From: Argyresthia goedartella
Lineage: Eukaryota > Arthropoda > Insecta > Lepidoptera > Argyresthiidae
Length of the DNA: 64,000 nucleotides
NCBI GenBank assembly: GCA_949825045.1
Contig: OX463809.1
Location: 5,545,501 to 5,609,500 of the forward strand
Direction of reading: 5' to 3'
Made by a program: the position numbers and the translations under genes. Below, one piece after another: positions 1 to 10,069 of the stretch; the first letter of the stretch is position 1, and every line of letters begins with the position of its first letter. The notes beneath the pieces were generated by a model. It was not told the origin of the DNA. It did no database searches and worked only from the letters and a program-made list of their open reading frames with translations.

Positions 1-1129
1 AAACTAATTCATATATTCATACCGTATACCTATATATATAAGTACATTCAATTCTTTCGATGGGTAGGTAATTATTTTCTAGTAATGTGTTTTTTTTGCA
101 CAATGCACATAAATATAACAAAGAAGTTGCAACCAGAAAAATAACACACTCATTGCTCATTACTGGAAGAATGTCATGTCAAAATGGCATGTTTGACAAA
201 AGTTGTACTAGTAATACTACTTATTAAAATAAAACAGAAGTGTTTTCATTTTATAACTAAATCGGCAATACTGTTTTCTTGTGAGATTGTGACATGTCAT
301 TGATGCCAGCAAAAATAATAAAGATTGTTTTTGGGTAACCATATAGAAAAATATACCTTTCGCTTTGACAAAATCTTAATTTTAAATTGCGTCAGCCCTC
401 TGAAAACTTTTATTGTAGTTTATTAAGTTAGATAAATATATCCGCACTTTGTTGAAACGATACAATCTTTAATTAATTATGTGGATGTCAGCAGAGAGTT
501 ATTTGTTGACTATTTGAAGAAACTTTAAAAAACTAACTTCTACCATATAACAGATGGTGACTCTTTCTTTTATAATATTCTCGTTCTATAGGACTTTCCC
601 ACGTCTGGTTACATTGCAAGCAACCGGGGTCCAGCTCCTCCATCGACAATGAATACGTAAAAACTTACCAAATAGGTACTCGAGTAAATTATATATAAAA
701 ATAAATAAACTATGTTATTTGTACAAAAAACCTGTAAATACTGATCTTAAAACCACTAAATAATTATTTTTATATCGCTCAATTCAGAAAGAAGACTGCT
801 CCGCGAATCTTTTCCCGCCTTTTCTTGTATTTTCTTGATTCATTTCATTTCATTTTTTAACTAATGGCAATCTGTCCTGCTATTGCCAGACAATTTCTGC
901 CAGTATCATGTAGTGGAGGCACATGTGAAGGGACGCGGGGCAAATCTTAAATTGGCTGAATACTTTTTAGTAGGTGTCTATCTGAAATAAAGTTTTACAT
1001 TATTGGTTAGTTCCATGCAATATATACATAACACACACAAAATAAACTAAGGGACAATACAATAACATAAAGGGAAGGAAGAGGATACATATCTATTATA
1101 ATTTTATTTTGTTAATATGGATAAATTTA
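1..1129. other. AT-rich region without recognised genes
   Basis: No long ORF, no TIR pair and no RNA gene is visible. The only possible coding trace is a 36-codon minus-strand ORF at 533-643 beginning MEELDPGC with a CxxC pair. It is too short to call a gene. The right edge is set by the TTATT-rich 3' tail of the next element. Confidence 0.6.
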
Positions 1130-1429
1130 GCTAATAATAATAATAATAAATAATAAATCTTTAATAATAAATCTTTATTTACCAAAAAGTTGATACAAAA
1201 TTCAAATAAAGTACACTACTCCCCAAAAAAGGGCTAAAGCCCTGTAGATTTAGGTTAAGTAGGTCTCAACCCTATATATCATTTTAGGTGACCTCCGGTG
1301 AACTAGTATGTTTTAGTTAATGAAGTATACACAAATTAAGAAAAAATAAAACAAATATTTTTAAAATTAATTTAAACATGCTTATAGGGGCATGCATAGT
1401 AACTTAACTCTATAAGCATTGTGTTAGGG

Positions 1430-1495
1430 CGTGTGTGTGTATGTGTGTGTGTGTGTGTATGTGTGTGTATGTGTGTATGTGTGTGTGTGTGTGTG
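1430..1495. repeat. (TG)n microsatellite
   Basis: About 65 bp of GT dinucleotides with occasional AT interruptions, inside the 3' UTR of the family A element. Confidence 0.95.
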
Positions 1496-1537
1496 CATGA
1501 GAGTGTAAAGTATCATGAACCCATTTAAAACAACACG

Positions 1538-4492
1538 TCACTCATCAACCTTCAACAATGCCTCCGTTTCTTCATACGTCAAGCCGGACAGCCACTTGGC
1601 TATCTTGAGTTTACAGTCGTAAGGGTTTAGTTCGTGAATGTTCAATATTCTATTTGCATTATTGTAAAGATATGGTCCCAGGAAATTAAAGAAGTTACAG
1701 GTAAATTTAGTGCTGCATTTTGGTAAAGTACAAACACGAGATCTCCCACGTCGCATCTGTGTCGGGTCAATCAGGGGTGTGTTTTCATGCTGTTTCATTA
1801 ATGTGGCTATAATAAAAAGCTTACGGACGGACAGCACTCCACAATATTCGTATAAACTGGTGGTCGGATACCTGAAAGGTTTAAATGTACTGACCTTCAG
1901 CAGCGCCCTCTGGGAGATCTCAAGTTTTTTAATTATTGTTTTGTGGGTTCCACCCCACGATGTAACACAGTATGTTAGCAAACATTGACAGAGGGCATGA
2001 TAAACGCGTTTTAGGAGTTCTGGTTGCAAAACATGTCTGATATTCTTAAACACGTGCATCAGTTTTCTTACTCTAGCACTGATTTGACCGATATGTGGAC
2101 CAAACTTACAGTGCTGATCCACAATAACCCCCAGATATTTGATGCTTGTACACCTTTCCAGTCGATCACATGGACATTGGTTAGGATTAGTACACTGGGG
2201 CAGATGAACCACAAGACTCTCAGAAACGGGTGGCTGCGTGGTGCTGACTATAGAGAAGGTGATGTATTTTGTTTTATCACTATTTAGCGTCAACACATTT
2301 TTGGCCAACCAGCTTCTAACCTTGTCGAGACCAGCTTGTGCCGCTGCAAACACACTGTCCCAACAATCACCCTCAAATATCAGTGCCGTATCATCAGCGT
2401 AGGACAGTATTTCCCCTCCAATATCTAGGTTAGTCAGACTATTTATATATAACAAGAATAGGGTGGGTCCCAAGATACTGCCCTGCGGGACACCAAAGGA
2501 TACCGACAAATCATCACTAACATACCTTCCAATGTTGACACTCTGGTACCTATTACTCAAGTAATCCGTGAAAATCTTTAATGGTATTCCACGTACACCC
2601 ACTCTTTCCAGTTTATCCAGTAGAAGGGGGATAGAGACGGTGTCGAATGCTTTGGCCAGATCTAAGAAGACAGCAATCACCCTTCTTTTTTCATCAAGCT
2701 TGGTAGAAATATAATGAGTTAGATGATGAACGGCATCAGCTGTAGATCGACCTCTTCGAAAGCCATATTGGTTTTGTGAGAGAATCTTATTTTTTTCCAA
2801 AAATCCAATAAGCCTATTATTTAAGACCTTCTCCAGTATCTTAGATAAGGCAGGTAATATGGAAATTGGCCTGTAGTTACTTACACCGCCTCTATCCCCG
2901 GACTTATAGACAAGAACTAGTATTGCCTTCTTGAGTTGTTGAGGAAAAATACCTTGCTCCAGACAAAGATTAAAAATGTGAACGAGTAGGGGTGCCAAAA
3001 CGTGCTTCATCTGTTTGAGTACCGTGTTGGAAATTTTATCCCATCCTATTGAGCATTCATTCTTTAGGCCACTTATCAGTGTATCAATCTCGTCTACGTC
3101 TATATGCTCTAGGACAAGGGAATGTAATTGAGATTTCACAGATGAATTTGTTTCTCGATCTGAAGATACCTGTTGTGAGAGTATTCGCTCTGCGAGATTT
3201 TTACCTACATCGGCGAAATATCTGTTTATCTCATTTACCGTTTTTGTATCATCATGACCGGTTAGTAATTGATGAGAGCTACTGTCCTTCTGGTTCCCAC
3301 CTGTAATCGATTTTATTGCCTGCCACAGAAGCCTAGGATTCTTCCCTGCCTTATTTATGAGATCTTTATCATACTGTCTTTTTAGGCTTTTTATTAAATT
3401 GAAGTAAAAATTTTTGTACCTTGTGTACGTAGTTTTAAGTATCTCATTGTGTGGATCTTGTTTATGTTTTTTGTGTAAGTTATCCTTGTTTTGTTGACAT
3501 CTTAAGAGACCCTGTGTCATCCAGGGTTTAAGTATTACTTTACGGTTTGATATTTTATAAGTTTTTGAGTTATTGTCCAGAATACTTTGTATTGATTCAA
3601 TTAAGTACTGTATCCCAAAAGCTGGATCGTCGCTTTGTAAAATTGGGTTGAAGTCGAATGATTCAAGTTCTTTGTACACTGCTTTATAATCAACCTTTGT
3701 GCGAAGTGATACCGGCTTTGATCGTGGCGACATTAATTCAAGATCCATTAAAACTGATTTATGATCAGTGATCGTACTTGATAGTACGATAGTATTTGAG
3801 TTACAATTAGAGCTGATAAATATGTGATCCAAACATGAGCCGCTTGCATCACGAGTGACAAAGTTATGACACGCTATAAGACCATTGTATGCCAGGATAT
3901 TTAAATACTTTTCGTAGTTCGGATCACTACTACCGGGTGCTATGTTTATATTTAAATCGCCAATCAAGATAACATCTCGATAATCACTATGTTTTTGCAA
4001 AATATCATTTAGTTCAAAAATAAAAGCATCAATGTTTTGTTGCTTCGTAACTTCATTTGCATCGAAAGCATGTGCACGATATATAGAAAAAATAATAAAC
4101 TTATCCAACTTTATCAAAAGACAATTACATCTGGAAGTACTAAGCTCCTCGACAAAAACAGTAAGATTATCTCTGAAGTAGACAACGACTCCATCGTTCT
4201 GATATCGATTGAGTGTGGTAGCCGCTTTACTGTAACCATTTAAGTCAGGTAGCTGAGGGCAATGAAGCAACCAGCACTCCGTCAGAACCAGTATATCACA
4301 CTCGAACGTGAGAGAAGTCAGCAACAGTATTAAATCGGAAAAGCGAGTTGCTTCACCAATACTTCGAATGTTTTGTGTAAAAATCTTTAAGCCATGTGGT
4401 GTCACATATTTTTTACAGTTTTGTGGTTCACATTCATAGGCATTTGATATCGAATGATTGTCAATATCTTTAATAAAAGATAAACTGTCCAT
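1538..4492 (-). CDS. Endonuclease-reverse transcriptase, family A ORF2, intact
   Basis: The 984-aa protein drives target-primed reverse transcription. An apurinic-type endonuclease domain starts near residue 36 (IFTQNIRSI), with TECW and GDLNI motifs and the terminal TDHKS histidine motif. The RT domain follows, with [40 protein letters not shown] and the catalytic YADD. The C-terminal region matches the ends of the other family A copies. No stop or frameshift interrupts the EN-to-C-terminus reading frame, unlike every other ORF2 in the window, so this copy is young or still competent for ORF2 activity. The start is the first Met before the endonuclease domain. Clade assignment beyond jockey/CR1-like is uncertain. 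Confidence 0.9.
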   Translation of the reverse strand: MDSLSFIKDIDNHSISNAYECEPQNCKKYVTPHGLKIFTQNIRSIGEATRFSDLILLLTSLTFECDILVLTECWLLHCPQLPDLNGYSKAATTLNRYQNDGVVVYFRDNLTVFVEELSTSRCNCLLIKLDKFIIFSIYRAHAFDANEVTKQQNIDAFIFELNDILQKHSDYRDVILIGDLNINIAPGSSDPNYEKYLNILAYNGLIACHNFVTRDASGSCLDHIFISSNCNSNTIVLSSTITDHKSVLMDLELMSPRSKPVSLRTKVDYKAVYKELESFDFNPILQSDDPAFGIQYLIESIQSILDNNSKTYKISNRKVILKPWMTQGLLRCQQNKDNLHKKHKQDPHNEILKTTYTRYKNFYFNLIKSLKRQYDKDLINKAGKNPRLLWQAIKSITGGNQKDSSSHQLLTGHDDTKTVNEINRYFADVGKNLAERILSQQVSSDRETNSSVKSQLHSLVLEHIDVDEIDTLISGLKNECSIGWDKISNTVLKQMKHVLAPLLVHIFNLCLEQGIFPQQLKKAILVLVYKSGDRGGVSNYRPISILPALSKILEKVLNNRLIGFLEKNKILSQNQYGFRRGRSTADAVHHLTHYISTKLDEKRRVIAVFLDLAKAFDTVSIPLLLDKLERVGVRGIPLKIFTDYLSNRYQSVNIGRYVSDDLSVSFGVPQGSILGPTLFLLYINSLTNLDIGGEILSYADDTALIFEGDCWDSVFAAAQAGLDKVRSWLAKNVLTLNSDKTKYITFSIVSTTQPPVSESLVVHLPQCTNPNQCPCDRLERCTSIKYLGVIVDQHCKFGPHIGQISARVRKLMHVFKNIRHVLQPELLKRVYHALCQCLLTYCVTSWGGTHKTIIKKLEISQRALLKVSTFKPFRYPTTSLYEYCGVLSVRKLFIIATLMKQHENTPLIDPTQMRRGRSRVCTLPKCSTKFTCNFFNFLGPYLYNNANRILNIHELNPYDCKLKIAKWLSGLTYEETEALLKVDE

Positions 4493-4584
4493 TTACTGAA
4501 ATCATTTTGATAAAAGGAGACCACGACCATATGAGACTACTGCAATAATTTAGTAATATAATTTTTAAATAATATTTATGAGAT

Positions 4585-5026
4585 TCAATAAAGGTTGAAC
4601 AAATCATGACATATCTTTCTTCCTTCTAATAAAAATACTATCTTTGGGTTAGGGAATAGAGAAAGAAGGTGGCGAATATTAGTAGGGATAGGGAGACCGA
4701 TTGAGGGTATTAGGGAGTACAAGGAATCAAGGCCATAAATGGGGCAGTTAAAGAAAATATGGTCAACGGACCCATCCTCAAGACCGCACTCGCAAATGGA
4801 GGAATCTCTGATTTTTATTTTCTTTAAAAACACTGGAGAACAGCAGTGACCTAAGCGTATTCTGCATAAAATTGTAACTAATATCTAATAACGGTAGTTT
4901 TTTTAAATTGAAAAACCATGGTTTGCTTGGAATACTTGGCTGAATTGAAGCGTAAAAAGCTCCTTTATTTCGACTTGATTCATGCCACACATCTGACCAA
5001 GTCTTCTGAAGATCTTTACAAGTCAT
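4585..5026 (-). pseudogene. I-like element ORF2, C-terminal Cys/His region
   Basis: Two overlapping frames (4778-5026 and 4585-4833) carry the C-terminus. The first has the WSDVWHESSRNKG and NTLRSLL region, the second the CECGLEDGSVDHIFFNCP motif. That motif is a CCHC-type zinc-binding site found at the C-terminus of I and R1 type proteins. One frameshift near 4805 separates them. The stop at 4585 fits the family's usual end. Confidence 0.8.
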
Positions 5027-5564
5027 AACAGTGGTTAGAGAAGTACTTTCGATTACTGTTATTATCTAAGGCCGCACGTTTAGCCAACTCATCAACGTGA
5101 TCATTCCCAATAATGCCAGAATGACTAGGGATCCAAACCAAAATTACAGCAAATTTTTTTTGGATAATAAAGGATATTTTTGATTTCCATTTATAAAGGA
5201 TATTTTTGATTTCCATAATAATATTACTATGCACTTTTGATTTAAATTGGTTTTGTTGGAGGGCTTGTAAGCAACTTTTGGAATCCGTAATTATTAAAGA
5301 TTGTCTTATATTATGGGATTCAATAAACGAGCAAGCTTCCAAGATCGCAAGGCATTCTCCTGTGTAAACTGAGCTTTGAGGCGGGCTCTGAAGTTTAATT
5401 TCTATTTTAGAATTTTGAAAGTATACTGCGAAACCAGTCGGAACAGTCTCTTCCAGCCTGGAGGCGTCAGTATAAAAATATTGCCAGTCTTCCCATCTTG
5501 ATCTTAAAACCGAGTTGAAGGACGAGTTTGCTAAAGGAGAACCTTTTACAATATTAAGATCCAA
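5016..5564 (-). pseudogene. I-like element ORF2, RNase H domain
   Basis: The RNase H fold is recognisable by its four acidic sites: YTDAS, GECLAI, TDSKS and GNDHVDELAK. It would degrade the RNA template during cDNA synthesis and is typical of the I group among non-LTR elements. A 26-bp sequence is tandemly duplicated at about 5167-5218 (TATTTTTGATTTCCAT twice), adding the odd KWKSKISFI stretch before VWIPSHSGI. Because 26 is not a multiple of 3, the duplication itself shifts the frame unless compensated nearby. Confidence 0.85.
5167..5218. repeat. 26-bp tandem microduplication
   Basis: Two adjacent copies starting at 5167 and 5193, period 26, inside the RNase H coding region. Confidence 0.85.
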
Positions 5565-6790
5565 AATAATTTTCGGAGTGAAGAGGACAGTTGGCAGGGG
5601 GAAACAATATAATGGTAATTTATCTTTTCGGATGATTGGGCAGGAGTCCTCGATGTTTTTAAGCTTTCGGAACTATTGAGAATAAGAGGAGGACTCTTAC
5701 ATTTCCAATATTCATTACGAATATTGCAAATATTATTAAGGGATTCTAATTTAAAAAAAAGAGGATGATTTGAGAATAAATAAGCCCTATATATAAACCG
5801 GTCAGAGAGATATTGTCTCCTTAGAATCAAAGAAGGATCTCCGCACTCCACCTGTAAGGCATTGATAGGAGATGATTTCATGTATCCAGTTATAATTCTA
5901 AGTGCCTTAGATTGGATGCCATGAAATTTGCAAAGAGCCAGTTTACTACAAGGTTCTAAAAGATAGGATCCATGGTCAAGTACACTCTTAATGAGGGCAT
6001 TATACATCAATTTCAGAGTAAATGGGTGGGCACCCCACCATACCCCAGAGAGAACTCGAAGAATATTTATTGTCTTTTCGCATTTATTAACAATATAATT
6101 TAGATGAACGGAACCAGATAATTTTGAGTCTAGGAATACGCCTAAGAATTTAACAGAATTACGAACAGGGATAGAGGAATTTTTTATTTTTAAATCTATG
6201 TCAGTAATGTCCCTCTTCCTAGAAAACACTACGACAGTGCTCTTAGAAGCTGATAGATTGAGACCATTGGATAGCAGCCAAGCATTCAATGAGTTGAGAG
6301 AGACTTGCATTGACTCCCCAGCATCTTCAACACTTGAGCTAGGAATGTACAGATCGTCAGCATATTGTAAATTTTGACAATCGTTATTTAGGGAAGTATT
6401 CATACTTCTCTTCAGAGAAGCATTATAAATATTATATAGTAGAGGACTGAGAACAGATCCCTGGGGGAGGCCTCTCCACACCGTACGGGGTTCAAAGCTC
6501 TCGCCAGGGATACGAAGTGAGATTGATCTGGACATAAGCAGACTGCAAATGCAGTTTCTCATTCTTACAGGGATGTTCAGCTGTTGTAACTTGTACCTGA
6601 GCACCGAAAGAAGTACATTGTCATAAGCAGCAGATATGTCCAAGAACACAGCTAGGACAGATTGTTTTTTGGAGAAAGCTAACCGAACATCAGTGATGAA
6701 TATGCTAAGACTATCAGATGTACTGTAGCCTTTGCGAAAACCAAATTGAGATTGAGCAACGATACCCTTAGACTCCTCAAACCACTCCAA
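5546..6790 (-). pseudogene. I-like element ORF2, RT core
   Basis: 414 codons hold the RT palm and thumb: QSQFGFRKGYSTSD, FLDISAAYDNV, GLPQGSVLSPLLYNIY, catalytic YADD in LQYADDLYI, and KFLGVFLDSKLSG. After the thumb the frame is lost near 5555 and the RNase H domain is read in another frame. Confidence 0.88.
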
Positions 6791-6797
6791 TCGATTC

Positions 6798-7157
6798 TTA
6801 ATGAGATGCTCTAGGGTTTTTGCCGAGACCGAGGACAGGTCTATAATGATCAGCTACATCCGGGGACTTACCGGGTTTCAGAAGGGGGATAACGATTTGT
6901 TCCTTCCAAGAGTCTGGAACATAACCTGTATTATAAAAAATGTTCACAAGTTTTAACAGATACTCTAAAGCTGGCAGGCCTGCATTTGTTAGAAATGAAT
7001 ATGGGAATCCATCCATCCCAGGGGCTGAGTCGCGGACATGGGATAATACTGATTGAAGTTCTGCAATGGAAAATGAAGCATCCAAAGGGTCATTGATAGT
7101 AGGTAATGTATGGGAATTGCAAGATTCCTCTAGGAGAGGGACATAGTCTGGAGCCAA
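6798..7157 (-). pseudogene. I-like element ORF2, N-terminal RT segment
   Basis: 119 codons of the RT fingers (VRDSAPGMDGFPYSFL, WKEQIVIPLLKPGKSP, DHYRPV). The domain continues in another frame after a small indel near 6835-6845 (KTLEHLIKNRLEW is readable in the frame of the next segment). Upstream the frame is open to the mariner insertion point. Confidence 0.85.
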
Positions 7158-7239
7158 TTTATTAAGGAAATTTATAGCAATATGATGGGGGATGCGGGGA
7201 GAGTTATGATGAACACAACCCCTTCTATACCTGTTAATA

Positions 7240-8970
7240 CAGGGTGTAGATTTGTAAAGTTACGCCCGACTCAGGGTCGATAGTTTACATATTGCTAGTG
7301 ACTACAAAATTGTTTAAATGTCTCCTAGTAAATTTTTTATTAATAACTTATCATATTCAATTTGTCCTGAAATACCCGCAAAGTGCGGGCACCACCAAAC
7401 AACAAACGCGCACTAAAGTTACACTGCACTACACTTTACTGTACGGATCAAGGTTTTGTCCATGACGTACAAAATCAACATTTACATTGATTGATTGATT
7501 GACTCACTGATTGATTGAATGATTGATTAATCGATCGATTTACTTATTGATTATCACTGATTAGTGCCTAATTTTAAAACATGTTCAAAATGTCCACCAC
7601 CTTGTACAATGCACACCGTTGCCCGTCGTCTCAAATTGTCTGTTAGACGAGCTAAAACTGCTGGATTGGCACGCACGGTTTCGAAAGCTTGCACTATCGC
7701 TTGTTTAAGCATTTCGGCATTGTTAAACTCATCGTGCCTACCATACACAATGCGTTTAATATCGCCCCACAAAAAAAGTCGAGCGGCGTCAAGTCTGGAG
7801 ACCGTGGAGGCCAAGTCACGGGTCCCCTTCGTCCGATCCAACGCTCACCAAACTGGGAATCGAGGTAATTGCGTACAAGTATGGCGTAGTGCGGCGGCGC
7901 TCCATCTTGCTGGAAGTATAGTCCCGAGAGCCGAGCTAGCGGAACATCCTCCAACATAGCAGTCACCTGTTCCTGCAGTATTTCCAAATAACTTTCCCCG
8001 TTCAATCGTCCTTCAATAAAATAAGGACCCAGAATACTTGTTCCAAGTATTCCGGCCCACACATTATGGGAGAACCTTGTTTGGAACCAGTCTATTACAA
8101 TTGGGTGGGGATTTTCGGTTGCATCGTCACTTCGTATGTCCCACCAATGTTCATTGTGTACATTAAATAAGCCTGTTCTTGTGAACATGGCTTCGTCGGT
8201 CCACAGAATGTTCTGATGCAGATTAAGCTGCAGCCACTCACAAAATGTAACACGACTGGCGTAGTCAGTTTCCTCCAAGTCCTGCACCCTTCTGAAGTGG
8301 AAGGGATGCATTTTCTCCTTATTTAATAATTTCCAAATCGTTGTATGGTGGAGATCAAAGTGCCGCGCCGCTTCCCGGGTACTAGCACGCGGCTCGCGAC
8401 GGAAGTAGTCGAGGATGGCTTCTTGCACACCTACTGGGAGTCCTTCTTGCCCTCTTCCCTGTGCATGGCGTGGTGTAGCAAATGAGCCCCACTCCCGTAG
8501 ATTAAAAGCGATACGCCTTACGTCGGTACGGTATACGGCCGGCCGATTTGGGAATCGCTCAGCCCACACTGTGACACTTCGTTGTTCGTTTTGTCCATTC
8601 GTAAAGTAAATGTTTATTAGATCTAACATATCACGATTGTTTAACTCAGCCGTTTCCATTATCACGGAGTGGCGCGCGCGCGAAAATAAGCAGTAAGGGT
8701 AGGTAATTTGTGGACACGAGTGACGCGCAGTCGTCGTCGCGGTAGCTCGGAGACTGGCTGACGCTGGCTCCGCGCCGCCGCGCGAGCGCAGACCCTCCCC
8801 CGCGCCCCGCGCCATGCCCCGCTCCGAATGACTATTTGGTAAACCACAATTTCATGATTTTAAAGTATTTTTGACTAAAAAAATAATATTTTTTTTTATA
8901 TTTTTTTAGCTTCAGTGTCGTGTATATAATCACCCCTGAGATCGGCGTAACTTTACAGATCAACACCCTG
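7240..8970 (-). mobile_element. Mariner-family DNA transposon (DD41D), 1731 bp
   Basis: Terminal inverted repeats of about 40 bp begin CAGGGTGTWGATYTGTAAAG at both ends (7240 onward, and the complement ending at 8970). TA dinucleotides flank them (7238-7239 and 8971-8972), the Tc1/mariner target duplication. The element encodes one minus-strand transposase broken by a single frameshift. It lies inside ORF2 of the I-like element, and its excision with one TA restores that frame. Confidence 0.93.
7554..8659 (-). pseudogene. DD41D mariner transposase, frameshifted
   Basis: The likely start is METAELNNRDML at 8659; an upstream Met at 8815 only adds a low-complexity Arg/Ala leader. The N-terminus is the insect helix-turn-helix region often annotated DUF4817 (WAERFPNRPAVYRTDVRRI), followed by a second HTH (STREAARHFDLHHTTIWKLL). 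Catalytic acidic residues are in WTDEAMFT, FQQDGAPPHY and SPDLTPLDFF. I count 41 residues between the second Asp and the last one, hence DD41D. Just after the last motif the frame slips in a seven-A run near 7775. The C-terminus (GDIKRIVYG through GGGHFEHVLK) continues in the next frame to 7554. One indel therefore inactivates an otherwise complete transposase. Confidence 0.9.
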
Positions 8971-9163
8971 TATAATGCCAAACCAAACTAGCTGGAGTTG
9001 ATGGAGAAAGAGTGGAACAAAATCGTTTCCACCCCTGGTATTTTTTCTTTCTAAAGAGACGTCTGGATCTAGCCACTATTTTACGATAACTAACTAGGTT
9101 ATCAACGGTCATAGCAGATATGTAGATTACTTCAGCATTATTGCGAGCTTTGATTATTCCTGT

Positions 9164-10069
9164 TCACTCTCTATCCCACCATGGTGGAGAAGATACTTTT
9201 TCAGAAGCCGAGTTCTTAAGCGGGATCGATTCATCAGCAGCAGATGATATAGCGTTAGTGAATTGAGAGTAGCAATCAACAGCATTGCCCTCATGAACAT
9301 CAGGAAGAGAGCTGGTGATTAGGCTAAGTTTATCAGAATAACCATCCCAGTTGGCTTGAGACACACGGTACTTTAATAAGGGGTTGAAGTCCCTGTGGGG
9401 GATGGATGACGAAGGAATGGTCATTTTTAATGGGAAGTGGTCACTACCATGTGTAAGGTTCAACCTATGCCAGAAGATCAGGGAAGCCAGGTCTGGGGAA
9501 CATAGTGACAAGTCAACACAGCTTTTGTTTTGATTTGGGGGAGTTAATCGTGTAGCTGAACCATCATTCAGCAAACATAGGTTTAAATCATCAAAGAGAT
9601 CTACTAGGGCCCTACCAAAACTGTCGTTGCGAGGGGAACCCCAAGCCGAGTGATGGCCATCAAAGTCACCTAATATTAGATAAGGGGGGGGGGGGGGGGT
9701 TAAAACCGAGAATATACGTCTTAAATCTGGAAGAAAGGTTAGATTAGGAGGAGGGGTATATATGGAAAGAATAGAAATATCTTGAACAACAACGCCTACT
9801 ACACTAATTTCATTGTTATGGGGGGGAATAGGAATTGAAATAGGACAAACACAATTATTTACAAATAGGGCTGAACCGCCCCCACTGCCATCCTGCCTAT
9901 CATCTCGGAAAGAGCAATAGCCGCGCAGGTTAAAGCGTCTTCCTGGCTTAAGCCAGGTCTCCGTGATGGCAAAGACAAGAGGGGAATGTTTATTTATTAA
10001 AAAAAATATGTCATTTATTTTTAATTCAACGCTTCTCGCGTTCCATTGAAGAATGGCCAGTGGAGCCAT
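9164..10069 (-). pseudogene. I-like element ORF2, endonuclease part
   Basis: 301 codons starting MAPLAILQWNARS encode the endonuclease domain, with TETW, LGDFDGHHSAWGS and GSDHFPL motifs in order. Translation stops at a TGA straight after WWDRE. The same frame then continues with TGIIKARNNAEVIYIS, the usual EN-RT linker, so the TGA is a point nonsense change rather than the true end. A run of 17 G on the plus strand (9683-9699) encodes a proline stretch and is a likely slippage site. Confidence 0.85.
9683..9699. repeat. Homopolymer G run
   Basis: Seventeen consecutive G on the plus strand, within the endonuclease coding region of the I-like element. Its length is the least certain part of the assembly here. 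Confidence 0.9.

Larger units (their letters stand above)
1130..4500 (-). mobile_element. Non-LTR retrotransposon, family A (jockey/CR1 group)
   Basis: This minus-strand element comprises one long EN-RT ORF, a 3' UTR of about 400 bp that contains a TG microsatellite, and a tail of imperfect ATT/AATAAA units at about 1134-1175, which is how poly(A)-less non-LTR elements often end. No ORF1 is present. The 5' side runs directly into the 3' end of the I-like element near 4550, so the copy either lacks ORF1 naturally or is 5'-truncated just upstream of ORF2. Two other copies of the same family lie at 28690-29610 and 40950-42865 on the plus strand. Confidence 0.85.

Noticed and set aside
533..643. 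Small minus-strand ORF starting MEELDPGC
   Set aside because: 36 codons, one CxxC pair, no neighbours or splice evidence; chance cannot be excluded.
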